A DNA stretch of 14,790 nt from Microcoleaceae cyanobacterium UBA9251 (lineage in GTDB: Bacteria; Cyanobacteriota; Cyanobacteriia; Cyanobacteriales; Microcoleaceae): positions 1 to 14,790 of the forward strand of contig DPLL01000306.1 in NCBI GenBank assembly GCA_003542015.1, written 5' to 3'. The notes under the pieces are model-generated. The model saw only the letters and a list, made by a program, of their open reading frames with translations. It was not told where the DNA came from and did not search any database. This document shows positions 7,274-13,704 of the stretch, piece after piece. How positions within the stretch are numbered: position 1 is the first letter of the stretch; each line of letters opens with the position of its first letter. The position numbers and the translations under genes are program-made.

Positions 7274-8734
7274 TCAAATAGTCTGGTATTTCTGAACTGC
7301 CAAAACTAAATTTTCAGTCCAAAAATTAGCCAATTCATGGCTGGAAGCTTCCACCATGACTCGGATCAGCGGTTCAGTACCGGAAGCGCGGACTAGCACC
7401 CGTCCTTCTTCTCCCATTGCAGTTTTAGCACGCCCGATCGCCCCTTGCAAAGTCTCGCAATCGTGCCATTTCAGGCGTTTTTCGCGATCGTCCACACGGA
7501 CATTTCGCAACAATTGCGGGTAAGTTTCAAAGCTGCCATCCACCAATTGTGCCAGAGGTTCCCCCGACTCGCGCACCAGGGAAGCCATATGCAAAGCAGT
7601 CAACAAACCGTCACCGCTGATACCGTAATGAGGACAAAGAATATGTCCAGATTGTTCGCCGCCCAACATCGAACCTGTGCGCTGCATTTCAGCATGAACG
7701 TGCTGATCGCCCACCGAAGTTCTAATTAGTTTTCCCCCCAATTCTTCCCAAGCTCGTTCAAAGCCGAGGTTAGCCATTACAGTAGAAATAATTAAATTTT
7801 CCGGCAATTGTTGGCTGTGGCGCAAATGCCTGCCCCACAGATAAAGAATGTAATCGCCATCAATCGATCGACCTTGGTTGTCAACACCCAAAACTCGATC
7901 GGCATCGCCGTCAAAAGCAAATCCCAAATCCGCATTGTGCTCTAAAACCGCAGCTTGCAAACTGTCGAGATGAGTAGAACCGCAGTTAACATTAATGCGA
8001 TCGCCATCAGGAGAGTTGTGCAAACAGATAACATCCGCCCCCATTTGGGCGAACACCGCATAGCCCAAGCGCGCCGCAGCCCCCCAAGCCAAATCCAAAA
8101 CTATCCGCATTCCCCGCAAATTCATTCCTTGCAGTGAACCCTCCAGCGAAGTGGCATAATTTTTAACCAACTCTGGGCGGTGGTGATGGCGTCCCCAACC
8201 CATGCTAGCAAGGGGAACCTTTGTCCCCCGAATTCCCGCTTCGATTTGTTCCTGCAACTGCTGGGACAGCTTCGTGCCGTTTGAGCCGAAAAACTTAATG
8301 CCGTTATCTTCTGGGGGGTTGTGGGAAGCCGAAATCATCACTCCGCCGACAGACTCTGAAACGCTTGCCAGATAAGCAACACAGGGAGTCGGGCACAATC
8401 CCAAATTCCACACTTCCAGCCCGGCGGCTGTCAAACCTGCTGACAATGCCATTGCTAGCATATCGCTGGAATTTCTGCTGTCTTGGCCCAAAATCACCGG
8501 GCCTTGGTTGGGGGAATTTTGGCGTAAAACTTGTCCCGCCCAAAAGCCAATTTGCAGTGCTAGCGGTGCATTCAGCAATTCTCCGGCTTGGCCGCGAATG
8601 CCGTCTGTGCCGAATAGTTTGGTATTTGGCAGCGAAACACTATTTCCCACCAGAATCGTATCGCGCTTAGCTGATTGTACTGAGTTAGCAGCTTGAAATT
8701 CGCTGCCGCGATGGCGCGAAGGTGTCTGAACCAT
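7274..8734 (-). CDS. glmM: Phosphoglucosamine mutase
   Basis: 486 residues from the ATG at 8734. It converts glucosamine-6-phosphate to glucosamine-1-phosphate, the step before GlmU makes UDP-GlcNAc for peptidoglycan, lipopolysaccharide and other glycans. The alpha-D-phosphohexomutase motifs are complete: TKLFGTDGIRG near residue 38, the phosphoserine loop ISASHNPPEDNGIKFFG (serine about 137), the magnesium loop FDGDADR (aspartates about 275, 277 and 279), GGEQSGH (358-364) and the phosphate-binding RASGTEPLIRVMVEA near the C-terminus. SASHNP and the unusual length favour GlmM over phosphomannomutase. About 37 residues precede the domain, seen also in other cyanobacterial GlmM proteins as I recall. 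A GTG at 8764 is in frame but is not preferred (see the ribosome-binding site). It is the first gene of the glycosyltransferase block. Confidence 0.95.
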   Translation of the reverse strand: MVQTPSRHRGSEFQAANSVQSAKRDTILVGNSVSLPNTKLFGTDGIRGQAGELLNAPLALQIGFWAGQVLRQNSPNQGPVILGQDSRNSSDMLAMALSAGLTAAGLEVWNLGLCPTPCVAYLASVSESVGGVMISASHNPPEDNGIKFFGSNGTKLSQQLQEQIEAGIRGTKVPLASMGWGRHHHRPELVKNYATSLEGSLQGMNLRGMRIVLDLAWGAAARLGYAVFAQMGADVICLHNSPDGDRINVNCGSTHLDSLQAAVLEHNADLGFAFDGDADRVLGVDNQGRSIDGDYILYLWGRHLRHSQQLPENLIISTVMANLGFERAWEELGGKLIRTSVGDQHVHAEMQRTGSMLGGEQSGHILCPHYGISGDGLLTALHMASLVRESGEPLAQLVDGSFETYPQLLRNVRVDDREKRLKWHDCETLQGAIGRAKTAMGEEGRVLVRASGTEPLIRVMVEASSHELANFWTENLVLAVQKYQTI

Positions 8735-8739
8735 ATTCA

Positions 8740-8744
8740 CTCCT
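8740..8744 (-). promoter_or_regulatory. Ribosome-binding site that fixes the glmM start
   Basis: On the minus strand AGGAG lies 5 bases before the ATG at 8734. It is inside the frame that would be translated from the upstream GTG at 8764. This is the clearest Shine-Dalgarno sequence in the window and argues for the 486-residue protein. Confidence 0.8.
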
Positions 8745-8987
8745 TTAGGAATATTCACACTCACACTTTGGAGTTTATGTTACAACTGAAAGTCTTTTTT
8801 TTTCAGCCTCAACTCCATTTATTGCTGGGATTGCTCCGGCAACCTGACACTTAACATTACCCTGACAAAAGTTTGATTATGTGTTGAATATACGCTATTT
8901 AATTAACTTTTCAGGCGGCTGAGCAGATTCTAGGATACCAGTTTAGTTGCAGGAGGCGGTGTCGCAGGCTGGTGGCACAGGCCGCTC

Positions 8988-9554
8988 TTAGGTTTCAACC
9001 CCTGTCGGACTGTCGGAACAACGAATATAAAAGGTTAAGGCTGTATTCCCGTATACTTTATGACGGCAAATTTCTAGGCCGGAAATCGGCCCAGCCGATC
9101 GCTCGCGGCTATGTTCGATCGCTATTTCGCCTTTGGGTGCTAACATTTCTTGGCTGGCGATCGCGTTTAACACAGGCTCGTACAAGTCGCTGGCGTAGGG
9201 CGGATCGAAGTAAATGCGATCGAACTGCTGTGGCGATAACGAGGCCAATTTGGCGATCGCATTTCCCCGCAATATTTTGAATTCCTGAGACGAGTTTGCC
9301 ACTTGCAGCCAGTTTTGGTGAATAATTGCACAAGCTTTCGCCGACTGTTCAATCCCAGTAACACTCGCAGCCCCGCGACACAAAGCTTCTGCACCCATCG
9401 AGCCGCTACCGGTACAAATGTCAAGCCATCTACAATTTGCGATCGTCCCTTGCCAAATATTAAATAAAGCTTCTCTGACTCGCGCAGGTGTGGGGCGAGT
9501 TGCGAGCCCCGGCAGGGTTTTTATTTGGCGGTTTCCACAGATTCTCAGGCTCAT
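8988..9554 (-). CDS. rsmD: 16S rRNA (guanine(966)-N(2))-methyltransferase
   Basis: 188 residues. RsmD transfers a methyl group from S-adenosylmethionine to the N2 of G966 of 16S rRNA in the assembling 30S subunit. The sequence begins MSLRICGNRQIKTLPG and continues with TRPTPARVREALFNIW (19-34), the usual RsmD N-terminal block. The SAM-binding motif I is LDICTGSGSMGAEALCRGA (44-62), GIEQ (67-70) is the acidic post-motif, and the N6/N2-methyltransferase catalytic motif is DPPY at 117-120. Length and motif order are normal for the family. The start is ATG at 9554 with no clear ribosome-binding site. It lies on the minus strand downstream of hisH, separated by a repeat-filled 144-bp gap, so co-transcription is uncertain. 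Confidence 0.93.
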   Translation of the reverse strand: MSLRICGNRQIKTLPGLATRPTPARVREALFNIWQGTIANCRWLDICTGSGSMGAEALCRGAASVTGIEQSAKACAIIHQNWLQVANSSQEFKILRGNAIAKLASLSPQQFDRIYFDPPYASDLYEPVLNAIASQEMLAPKGEIAIEHSRERSAGPISGLEICRHKVYGNTALTFYIRCSDSPTGVET

Positions 9555-9590
9555 TTAATTAGAAAAAGGAAGTTCGGCAACGGATTATGT

Positions 9591-9617
9591 AACGGATGTA
9601 ACGGATGTAACGGATGT
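9591..9617. repeat. Three tandem copies of AACGGATGT
   Basis: Three exact 9-bp units (9591-9599, 9600-9608, 9609-9617), preceded by a degenerate unit AACGGATTATGT. They lie upstream of the rsmD start, between rsmD and the inverted repeat at 9626-9692. There is no evidence of function. The 27-base, three-unit array would be a convenient length-variable locus between strains. Confidence 0.85.
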
Positions 9618-9625
9618 GAGTAATC

Positions 9626-9692
9626 GAGGACACGGCAATGCCGTTTCCCTACCCCAAAATAATCATGTAGGGAAACGGCAATGCCGTCTCCT
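9626..9692. repeat. Inverted repeat with nested GGCAATGCC palindromes
   Basis: The left arm (9626-9652) holds ACACGGCAATGCCGTTTCCC and ends in TAC. The right arm (9667-9692) begins GTAGGGAAACGGCAATGCCG and ends TCTCC. The arms are inverted complements with few mismatches around a 14-nt A/T-rich spacer. Each arm also contains its own palindromic core ACGGCAATGCCGT. The element stands just after the hisH stop codon, so it could fold at the end of that transcript, but there is no adjoining T-run. Confidence 0.85.
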
Positions 9693-9698
9693 AATTTC

Positions 9699-10331
9699 TT
9701 AAGCAACTACTTTTTCCCTAACCTGCATCACAAAATTTGACAGCATTTGCAATCCCGTACTCGAAGACTTTTCCGGGTGAAATTGTACAGCCATCAAATT
9801 ATCTTTAGCGATCGCCGCCGTCACATTTTGGCTACCGTGAGTCACCATTGCCGATCGCACTTCCAAATCAACCGGATCGACATAATAAGAATGCACAAAA
9901 TAAACCCAAGGTTCAGCAGGTAAATTTTGCCACAGCGGCAAATCCTGAGTAAATTCCAATTGATTCCATCCCATGTGCGGAATTGTTAACCCAGGTTCCG
10001 ATCGAAACCTGCGTACAGTACCTTTAATAATTCCCAATCCCGGTTCCGTACCTTCTTCGGAACTTTCAAACAGGATTTGCAAACCCAAACAGATGCCTAA
10101 AAAAGGTTTTCCAGAGGCGATCGCACTTTTAATCGGTTCTATCAAATTGCGCGATCGTAAATGCTGCATCGCCGGGTCAAACGAACCCACTCCCGGCAAA
10201 ACCACCGCATCAGCCTGCTCTATTATAGCAGGAGAATCCGTAATTTTTGGCACTGCACCCACATTTTCCAAGCCTTTACAGACCGAGTGCAGATTGCCCA
10301 TGTCATAGTCTACTACTGCAATGACAGACAT
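9699..10331 (-). CDS. hisH: Imidazole glycerol phosphate synthase, glutaminase subunit
   Basis: 210 residues, the usual length for HisH. It hydrolyses glutamine and passes ammonia to HisF, which forms imidazole glycerol phosphate and AICAR in histidine biosynthesis. Triad class I glutamine amidotransferase residues are present: C81 in GICLGLQILFE, and H185 and E187 in QFHPEKSS. The start MSVIAVVDYDMGNLHSV with LPGVGSFD (45-52, the oxyanion region) is diagnostic of HisH rather than other amidotransferases. The start is ATG at 10331 with a weak AAGTAAG upstream. HisF is not in this window, as is common where his genes are scattered in cyanobacteria. The gene is divergent from the C15-like peptidase gene. 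Confidence 0.96.
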   Translation of the reverse strand: MSVIAVVDYDMGNLHSVCKGLENVGAVPKITDSPAIIEQADAVVLPGVGSFDPAMQHLRSRNLIEPIKSAIASGKPFLGICLGLQILFESSEEGTEPGLGIIKGTVRRFRSEPGLTIPHMGWNQLEFTQDLPLWQNLPAEPWVYFVHSYYVDPVDLEVRSAMVTHGSQNVTAAIAKDNLMAVQFHPEKSSSTGLQMLSNFVMQVREKVVA

Positions 10332-10428
10332 TGACTTACTTGCCTTGTATTATTAATAGAACTATTCTTGCATACAATTAGTCAGTTGTTATTGGTTATT
10401 TGTGATTGGTTATTTGTTACTTCCAATG

Positions 10429-10471
10429 CCCAAGGCCCAAGGCCCAAGGCCCAAGGCCCAATTCCCAATCA
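10429..10471. repeat. Heptanucleotide array (CCCAAGG type)
   Basis: Four exact CCCAAGG units (10429-10456) are followed by degenerate CCCAATT and CCCAATC. The array ends a few bases before the start codon at 10475 of the peptidase gene, so it lies in its leader. Reading the array as coding would give an artificial, proline-rich extension, and for that reason I did not use the in-frame ATG at 10406. Confidence 0.85.
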
Positions 10472-10474
10472 TTT

Positions 10475-10990
10475 ATGACTAACAAAATCCTGCTAACATC
10501 CTTCGACACTTGGCAACCCCATCAAAAATCCAACTCTTCTGACGACTTATTAGCCAGAATTTCCCAGATCAAATCTTTGCCTTACTCCCTGACTTTCTTG
10601 AGGAAACTACCAGTAGATTTCCAGGAAGCGCCGATTTTAGCGATCGCCCAAATCAACAAAATCCAACCAGACACCATCATCTGCTGCGGTATGGCAGAAA
10701 ATCGACAAAAATTAACCTTAGAATCTTGTGCTTGCTGCAATAGCGACATTCTCAAAACAGCCGTTAATCTCGAAGATCTAATGACTGATTTACCCACAAC
10801 CCAAATTAGTCATAATGCCGGAAAATTTGTTTGCGAAGCCCTTTATTATGCAGTTTTAAAACACCTTGCCGATGCTCAACTTAGCACCAAATGTATTTTC
10901 GTACACGTCCCAATTTTAACAGTAGAAAATGCGGATAAAATTATCGCCGATTTTTTATCTATTGTCAATCGCCTAACAATTAGCAATTAA
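10475..10990 (+). CDS. Short pyroglutamyl-peptidase-like protein (C15 family)
   Basis: 171 residues from the ATG at 10475 (MTNKILLTSFDTWQPH). It resembles pyrrolidone-carboxylate peptidases, which cut an N-terminal pyroglutamate from peptides with an E-C-H triad. Candidate residues are all visible: E83 in KLTLES, C120 in NAGKFVCEALYYAVL and H144 in IFVHVPIL. The protein is about 40 residues shorter than typical bacterial enzymes (around 210-215), mainly because of a shorter stretch between the glutamate and the cysteine, so the substrate may differ. Three other cysteines cluster in SCACC (84-88), beside the catalytic glutamate. The start choice rests on the heptamer array just upstream and on the normal start of the fold at this residue. 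It is divergent from hisH and convergent with the flavin-reductase gene. Confidence 0.82.
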   Translation: MTNKILLTSFDTWQPHQKSNSSDDLLARISQIKSLPYSLTFLRKLPVDFQEAPILAIAQINKIQPDTIICCGMAENRQKLTLESCACCNSDILKTAVNLEDLMTDLPTTQISHNAGKFVCEALYYAVLKHLADAQLSTKCIFVHVPILTVENADKIIADFLSIVNRLTISN

Positions 10991-11000
10991 CTATAGTCCT

Positions 11001-11091
11001 GGACGCAGAAACCGGGTTTTTTTTACCGAAATACTGGATTTGAGCCTTTGACGGTCGTGAACAACCCGGTTTCTTTGGTATTTATGCGTCC
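11001..11091. terminator. Inverted repeat / probable terminator in the convergent gap
   Basis: The outer pair GGACGCA (11001-11007) / TGCGTCC (11085-11091) encloses an inner pair GAAACCGGGTT (11008-11018) / AACCCGGTTTC (11063-11073). A run of eight T starts at 11017. This follows the C15-like gene and precedes the end of the convergent flavin-reductase gene. It looks like a mobile-repeat-derived element that may also stop transcription. The CCGGG core is shared with the terminator at 2560-2590. Confidence 0.6.
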
Positions 11092-11095
11092 TGAA

Positions 11096-11165
11096 TTAGC
11101 AATTAACCATTCACAACTAACAATTAACAACTAACAATTGGCAATTGGCAATTGCCAATTGCCAA
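11096..11165. repeat. Heptamer-like array ending in a perfect 28-bp palindrome
   Basis: Units such as AACAATT, ACTAACAATT and TTGGCAA run towards a centre at 11151/11152. From 11138 to 11165 the sequence is a perfect palindrome of four 7-bp units, TTGGCAA twice then TTGCCAA twice. It ends four bases before the stop codon of the flavin-reductase gene at 11170, and could fold in transcripts from either direction. Confidence 0.9.
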
Positions 11166-11169
11166 CGTT

Positions 11170-11652
11170 CTAGCCGCCGTAATTCCAGCCAGTGCTTTCT
11201 AGCAGCAAGGGCTCGCCCTCCCGGTGAATGCCGGCACCAACAACTTCGCCGACATACACCGTGTGATCCCCGTGTTCCACAGCACCAACAACGTTGCACT
11301 CCACGTAACCCAAAGTGTCCGAAATAATCGGACAGCCAGTTTCAGGCCCGGTATAAAATTCTACATCCTCAAATTTATCGCCGACGCGCCGCTGCTGTTT
11401 AAAGAATTTCATAGCTAACTCTTTTTGTCCCGCTTCCAGGAAACTCAAAGCAAAGACACCGCTAGCTTTAATCATCGCGTGAGACTTGGAGTCTTGCTTA
11501 ACGCAGTTGACGACTAAGGGAGGGGTAAAGGAAGATTGCATCACCCAGCTAGCGGTGAAGCCGTTGACTTCCTCGCCGTCTTTGACACCGCAGATGTATA
11601 GTCCATGAGGGATTTTGCGGAGGATGGTCTTTTTCGCTTGTTCGTCTAGCAC
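11170..11652 (-). CDS. Flavin-reductase-like FMN-binding protein
   Basis: 160 residues with the split-barrel fold of flavin reductases (FMN-binding, Rieske-free type). Features are the N-terminal ILRKIPHGLYICGVKDGEEV, then GFTASWVMQSSFTPPLVV (31-48), where the backbone binds FMN, and later GYVECNVVGAVEHGDHTVYVGEV (about 114-136), a strand pair conserved in the family. Members reduce free FMN or FAD with NAD(P)H or deliver electrons to a partner oxygenase. The partner is not visible here. The start is GTG at 11652, with a weak AGG about 7 bases upstream, and no ATG until residue 38, which would cut into the fold. It is on the same strand as the dienelactone-hydrolase gene, but a 209-bp gap separates them. 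Confidence 0.85.
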   Translation of the reverse strand: MLDEQAKKTILRKIPHGLYICGVKDGEEVNGFTASWVMQSSFTPPLVVNCVKQDSKSHAMIKASGVFALSFLEAGQKELAMKFFKQQRRVGDKFEDVEFYTGPETGCPIISDTLGYVECNVVGAVEHGDHTVYVGEVVGAGIHREGEPLLLESTGWNYGG

Positions 11653-11749
11653 GGGCTTACCTGTTCGATCGATAACTCTACACCGCCCAGTTTACCTTTT
11701 GGAGCGCCCACAAACCAACTGTCCCAGGGGCGATCGGCAATATTGCCTT

Positions 11750-11800
11750 TTTCTCCTCTTTCTTTAACTTCGCGATCTTCGCGTCTTCGCGGTTCGTTAA
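11750..11800. repeat. CGCGAAG-type repeat, partial copy
   Basis: The stretch contains TTCGCGATCTTCGCGTCTTC followed by GCGGTTCGTTAA (11770-11800), preceded by a pyrimidine-rich CTCCTCTTTCTTT. On the minus strand it reads AACCGCGAAGACGCGAAG, matching the repeat arm at 4759-4785. It lies between the flavin-reductase and dienelactone-hydrolase genes. Confidence 0.6.
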
Positions 11801-11861
11801 ATAGGCCTTCTTTAAGCGCGAATAAAGTAAGTTTTAACTCAAAACTCACAACTCAAAACTA

Positions 11862-12698
11862 TTATGAAACCCCATACTTCTTAAACCAATCTTGCAGCCG
11901 CTTCCAACCATCCTTAGCTTCTTTTTCCCGGTAAGTGGGGCGATAGTCGGCGTAAAAGCCGTGCGGTGTATCTGGATAAAGCACAATTTCGGAACCGCTA
12001 CTTCCAGTTTTAAGAACTTGCCGCATTTTCTCGACTGTATCGTTGGGAATCAAGTCGTCTTTGCCACCGTAAAGCCCCAATACAGGCACTTTGAAAGTTG
12101 GTGCAAGGTCGATCGCCCCTTTGGGAGTCAAAGCCGTAGAATCGCCAACCAAACGCCCGTACCAAGCCACTCCCGCTTTAACTTTCGGGTTGTGGGCTGC
12201 GTACAGCCAAACAATTCTGCCTCCCCAGCAAAATCCTGTAATTCCCAACTTATTAATATTGCCTTTTCCTGACTTTTGCGCCCAATCTACCGTAGCATCT
12301 AAATCGGACATAACTTGAGCATCGGGCACTTTAGAAACTACTTTGCTGATAATTTCTTGAATGTCGGTGATTTTAGAAACATCGCCTTGACGGGAAAACA
12401 TCTCAGGGGCGATCGCCAAATAACCTAATTTAGCAAAACGGCGGCAAATGTCTTGAATATGAGCATGAACTCCGAAGATTTCTTGAATTACTAAAACTAC
12501 TGGAAAATTGCTGCCGGTGGCGGGCATTGCTCTATATGCTGGAATTTGCCCGTCTTTGACGGGAATCTTCACTTCACCTGCGATTAAACCGCTAGCATCA
12601 GTGGTAATAACTGCCGCAGCAATAGGATGAACTGCGAGGGCAAATCCGGCGCTTAATGCGGTGACAATGATAAATTTTCTGCGAGTTAAGTCTTTCAT
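11862..12698 (-). CDS. Dienelactone-hydrolase-family protein with Tat-like leader
   Basis: 278 residues from the ATG at 12698. An in-frame upstream ATG at 12788 is unlikely because it would translate the heptamer array. The N-terminus MKDLTRRKFIIVTALSAGFA carries a twin-arginine element (TRRKF) and a hydrophobic stretch, so export by the Tat pathway is likely. The alpha/beta-hydrolase core has the dienelactone-hydrolase triad: C157 in GFCWGGR, the aspartate of GGKDDLIP (214 or 215) and H246 in TPHGFY. VIQEIFGVHAH (70-80) is the family's conserved QE-FG block. It probably hydrolyses an ester or lactone in the periplasm; the substrate is unknown. It could form a unit with cobM, but the gap is filled by repeats. 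I am confident of the family, not of the substrate. Confidence 0.9.
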   Translation of the reverse strand: MKDLTRRKFIIVTALSAGFALAVHPIAAAVITTDASGLIAGEVKIPVKDGQIPAYRAMPATGSNFPVVLVIQEIFGVHAHIQDICRRFAKLGYLAIAPEMFSRQGDVSKITDIQEIISKVVSKVPDAQVMSDLDATVDWAQKSGKGNINKLGITGFCWGGRIVWLYAAHNPKVKAGVAWYGRLVGDSTALTPKGAIDLAPTFKVPVLGLYGGKDDLIPNDTVEKMRQVLKTGSSGSEIVLYPDTPHGFYADYRPTYREKEAKDGWKRLQDWFKKYGVS

Positions 12699-12716
12699 GT
12701 CGATTTTAGATTTTAG

Positions 12717-12807
12717 ATTGGGTAATTTATAATTATAAATTGGGAATCGGTAATTGGAAATTGGCAGCAACAAATAACCAATAACCAATAACCAATAACC
12801 AATAACT
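12717..12807. repeat. Heptanucleotide array touching the cobM stop codon
   Basis: AT-rich TAATTGG-like sequence leads to four exact AATAACC units (12773-12800) and a variant AATAACT (12801-12807). The stop codon of cobM (TAG on the minus strand, 12806-12808) overlaps the last variant unit, so the array may have supplied it. It also fills the leader of the dienelactone-hydrolase gene. Confidence 0.85.
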
Positions 12808-13585
12808 AATGACGAAACAGCCGATCGTGCTCTGGATGATAAAGACGCGATCGCCCTTCAACCTCTTTTCCCAACGCCGGACTAATCACATACATAGTCG
12901 TTCTAATCAAATTATTTTCGCGAGTAACAACAGCCATTTTGTCAAGAGGAACCAGCAAAATCTTTTCATCCGGCCAGCCCAACCGATAACAAATCGCCAC
13001 AGGTAAATCTGATGGGTAATGTTCCATCAATTTAGCTTGAGCCTGTTCGACATGGCGAGCACTCAAATACAAGCACAAACTGGCTTGATGAGCAGCTAAA
13101 CTCGCCAATTCTTCCCGTTCCGGCACTTCTGTTCTGCCACTAATTCGGGTTAGAATAATTGTCTGCACAATTCCCGGCACTGTCAACTCAATTTTCAGTT
13201 TAGCTGCCGCCAGTTGGAAAGCACTAATTCCCGGTATTACCTCAAAAGCAATTCCCGCTGCGGCTAAAGCTTGCATTTGCTCGCCGACAGCCCCGTAGAG
13301 ACAGGGATCTCCTGAATGGAGGCGGACGACGCTTTTGCGATCGCGCACTCGTTCCACCATCAAAGGTACAATCTCTTCCAGCGTCTTATCGGCAGTTTGG
13401 ATAATTTCAGCATCCGCGCGCACCCCCTGCAAAATTTGCTCTGGTACTAGGGAATCAGCAAACAATATCACATCGGCCGCAGCCAGTAATTTTTGAGCCT
13501 TAACAGTCAATAAATCGGGATCGCCCGGCCCTGCACCCACAATGTATACCCCTGGCATGAGGGATTCAGCCTTTGTTAAACTCAT
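12806..13585 (-). CDS. cobM: Precorrin-4 C11-methyltransferase
   Basis: 259 residues, normal for CobM/CbiF. The enzyme moves a methyl group from S-adenosylmethionine to C11 of precorrin-4 (or its cobalt form) in corrin ring formation towards cobalamin or pseudocobalamin. The SAM-binding tetrapyrrole-methylase motifs are visible: YIVGAGPGDPDLLTVKA (14-30), the RLHSGDPCLYGAVGEQ block (88-103) and VIPGISAF (117-124), followed by ILTRISGRTEVPERE, which fits CobM over related methylases. The start is ATG at 13585; the ATG at 13558 (MPGVYIVG) would also give a complete domain. It is downstream of lgt on the minus strand with a 117-bp gap. Whether the pathway is aerobic (CobM) or anaerobic (CbiF) cannot be decided here. 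Confidence 0.93.
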   Translation of the reverse strand: MSLTKAESLMPGVYIVGAGPGDPDLLTVKAQKLLAAADVILFADSLVPEQILQGVRADAEIIQTADKTLEEIVPLMVERVRDRKSVVRLHSGDPCLYGAVGEQMQALAAAGIAFEVIPGISAFQLAAAKLKIELTVPGIVQTIILTRISGRTEVPEREELASLAAHQASLCLYLSARHVEQAQAKLMEHYPSDLPVAICYRLGWPDEKILLVPLDKMAVVTRENNLIRTTMYVISPALGKEVEGRSRLYHPEHDRLFRH

Positions 13586-13674
13586 TACTACTAAAAAATT
13601 TGCTAAATTTGTCCGCTTTTCCTGATGTACCTCTTTCGGCTAGAAGTAAGGGTTGGTAGATGCACCCTGGTTTG

Positions 13675-13704
13675 AACCCTAGAGATTACTCTCTGGGGTT
13701 TTTT
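13675..13704 (+). terminator. Hairpin with T-run, plus-strand orientation
   Basis: The stem AACCCTAGAGA (13675-13685) / TCTCTGGGGTT (13690-13700), with one T-G wobble and loop TTAC, is followed by Ts through 13704. That is a canonical intrinsic terminator on the plus strand, while no T-run follows it on the minus strand, where the flanking genes lie. AGGGTT at 13649-13654 can pair with AACCCT of its left arm, so an alternative fold exists. The end overlaps the lgt stop codon. Confidence 0.6.

Noticed and set aside
8735..8764. GTG start giving a 496-residue GlmM
   Set aside because: A clear AGGAG lies 5 bases before the ATG at 8734, so the shorter form is better supported.
10406..10474. An upstream in-frame ATG that would lengthen the C15-like protein by 23 residues
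   Set aside because: The extra part translates the CCCAAGG heptamer array (PRPKAQGPRP) and precedes the normal start of the fold, so the ATG at 10475 is preferred.
11646..11849. A charged minus-strand reading frame (EPRRREDREVKERGEK) upstream of the flavin-reductase gene
   Set aside because: It is a translation of the CGCGAAG repeat, has low-complexity composition, and shows no domain.
12699..12788. An upstream in-frame ATG extending the dienelactone-hydrolase-family protein by 30 residues
   Set aside because: It would translate AT-rich heptamer-like repeat and would bury the twin-arginine leader inside the protein.
13648..13690. A tRNA-like stretch (GGTTGGTAGATGC then GGTTTGAACCC)
   Set aside because: It recalls D-loop and T-loop sequences, but there is no anticodon arm, the spacing is too short, and no acceptor stem can be formed. 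The hairpin explanation fits better.
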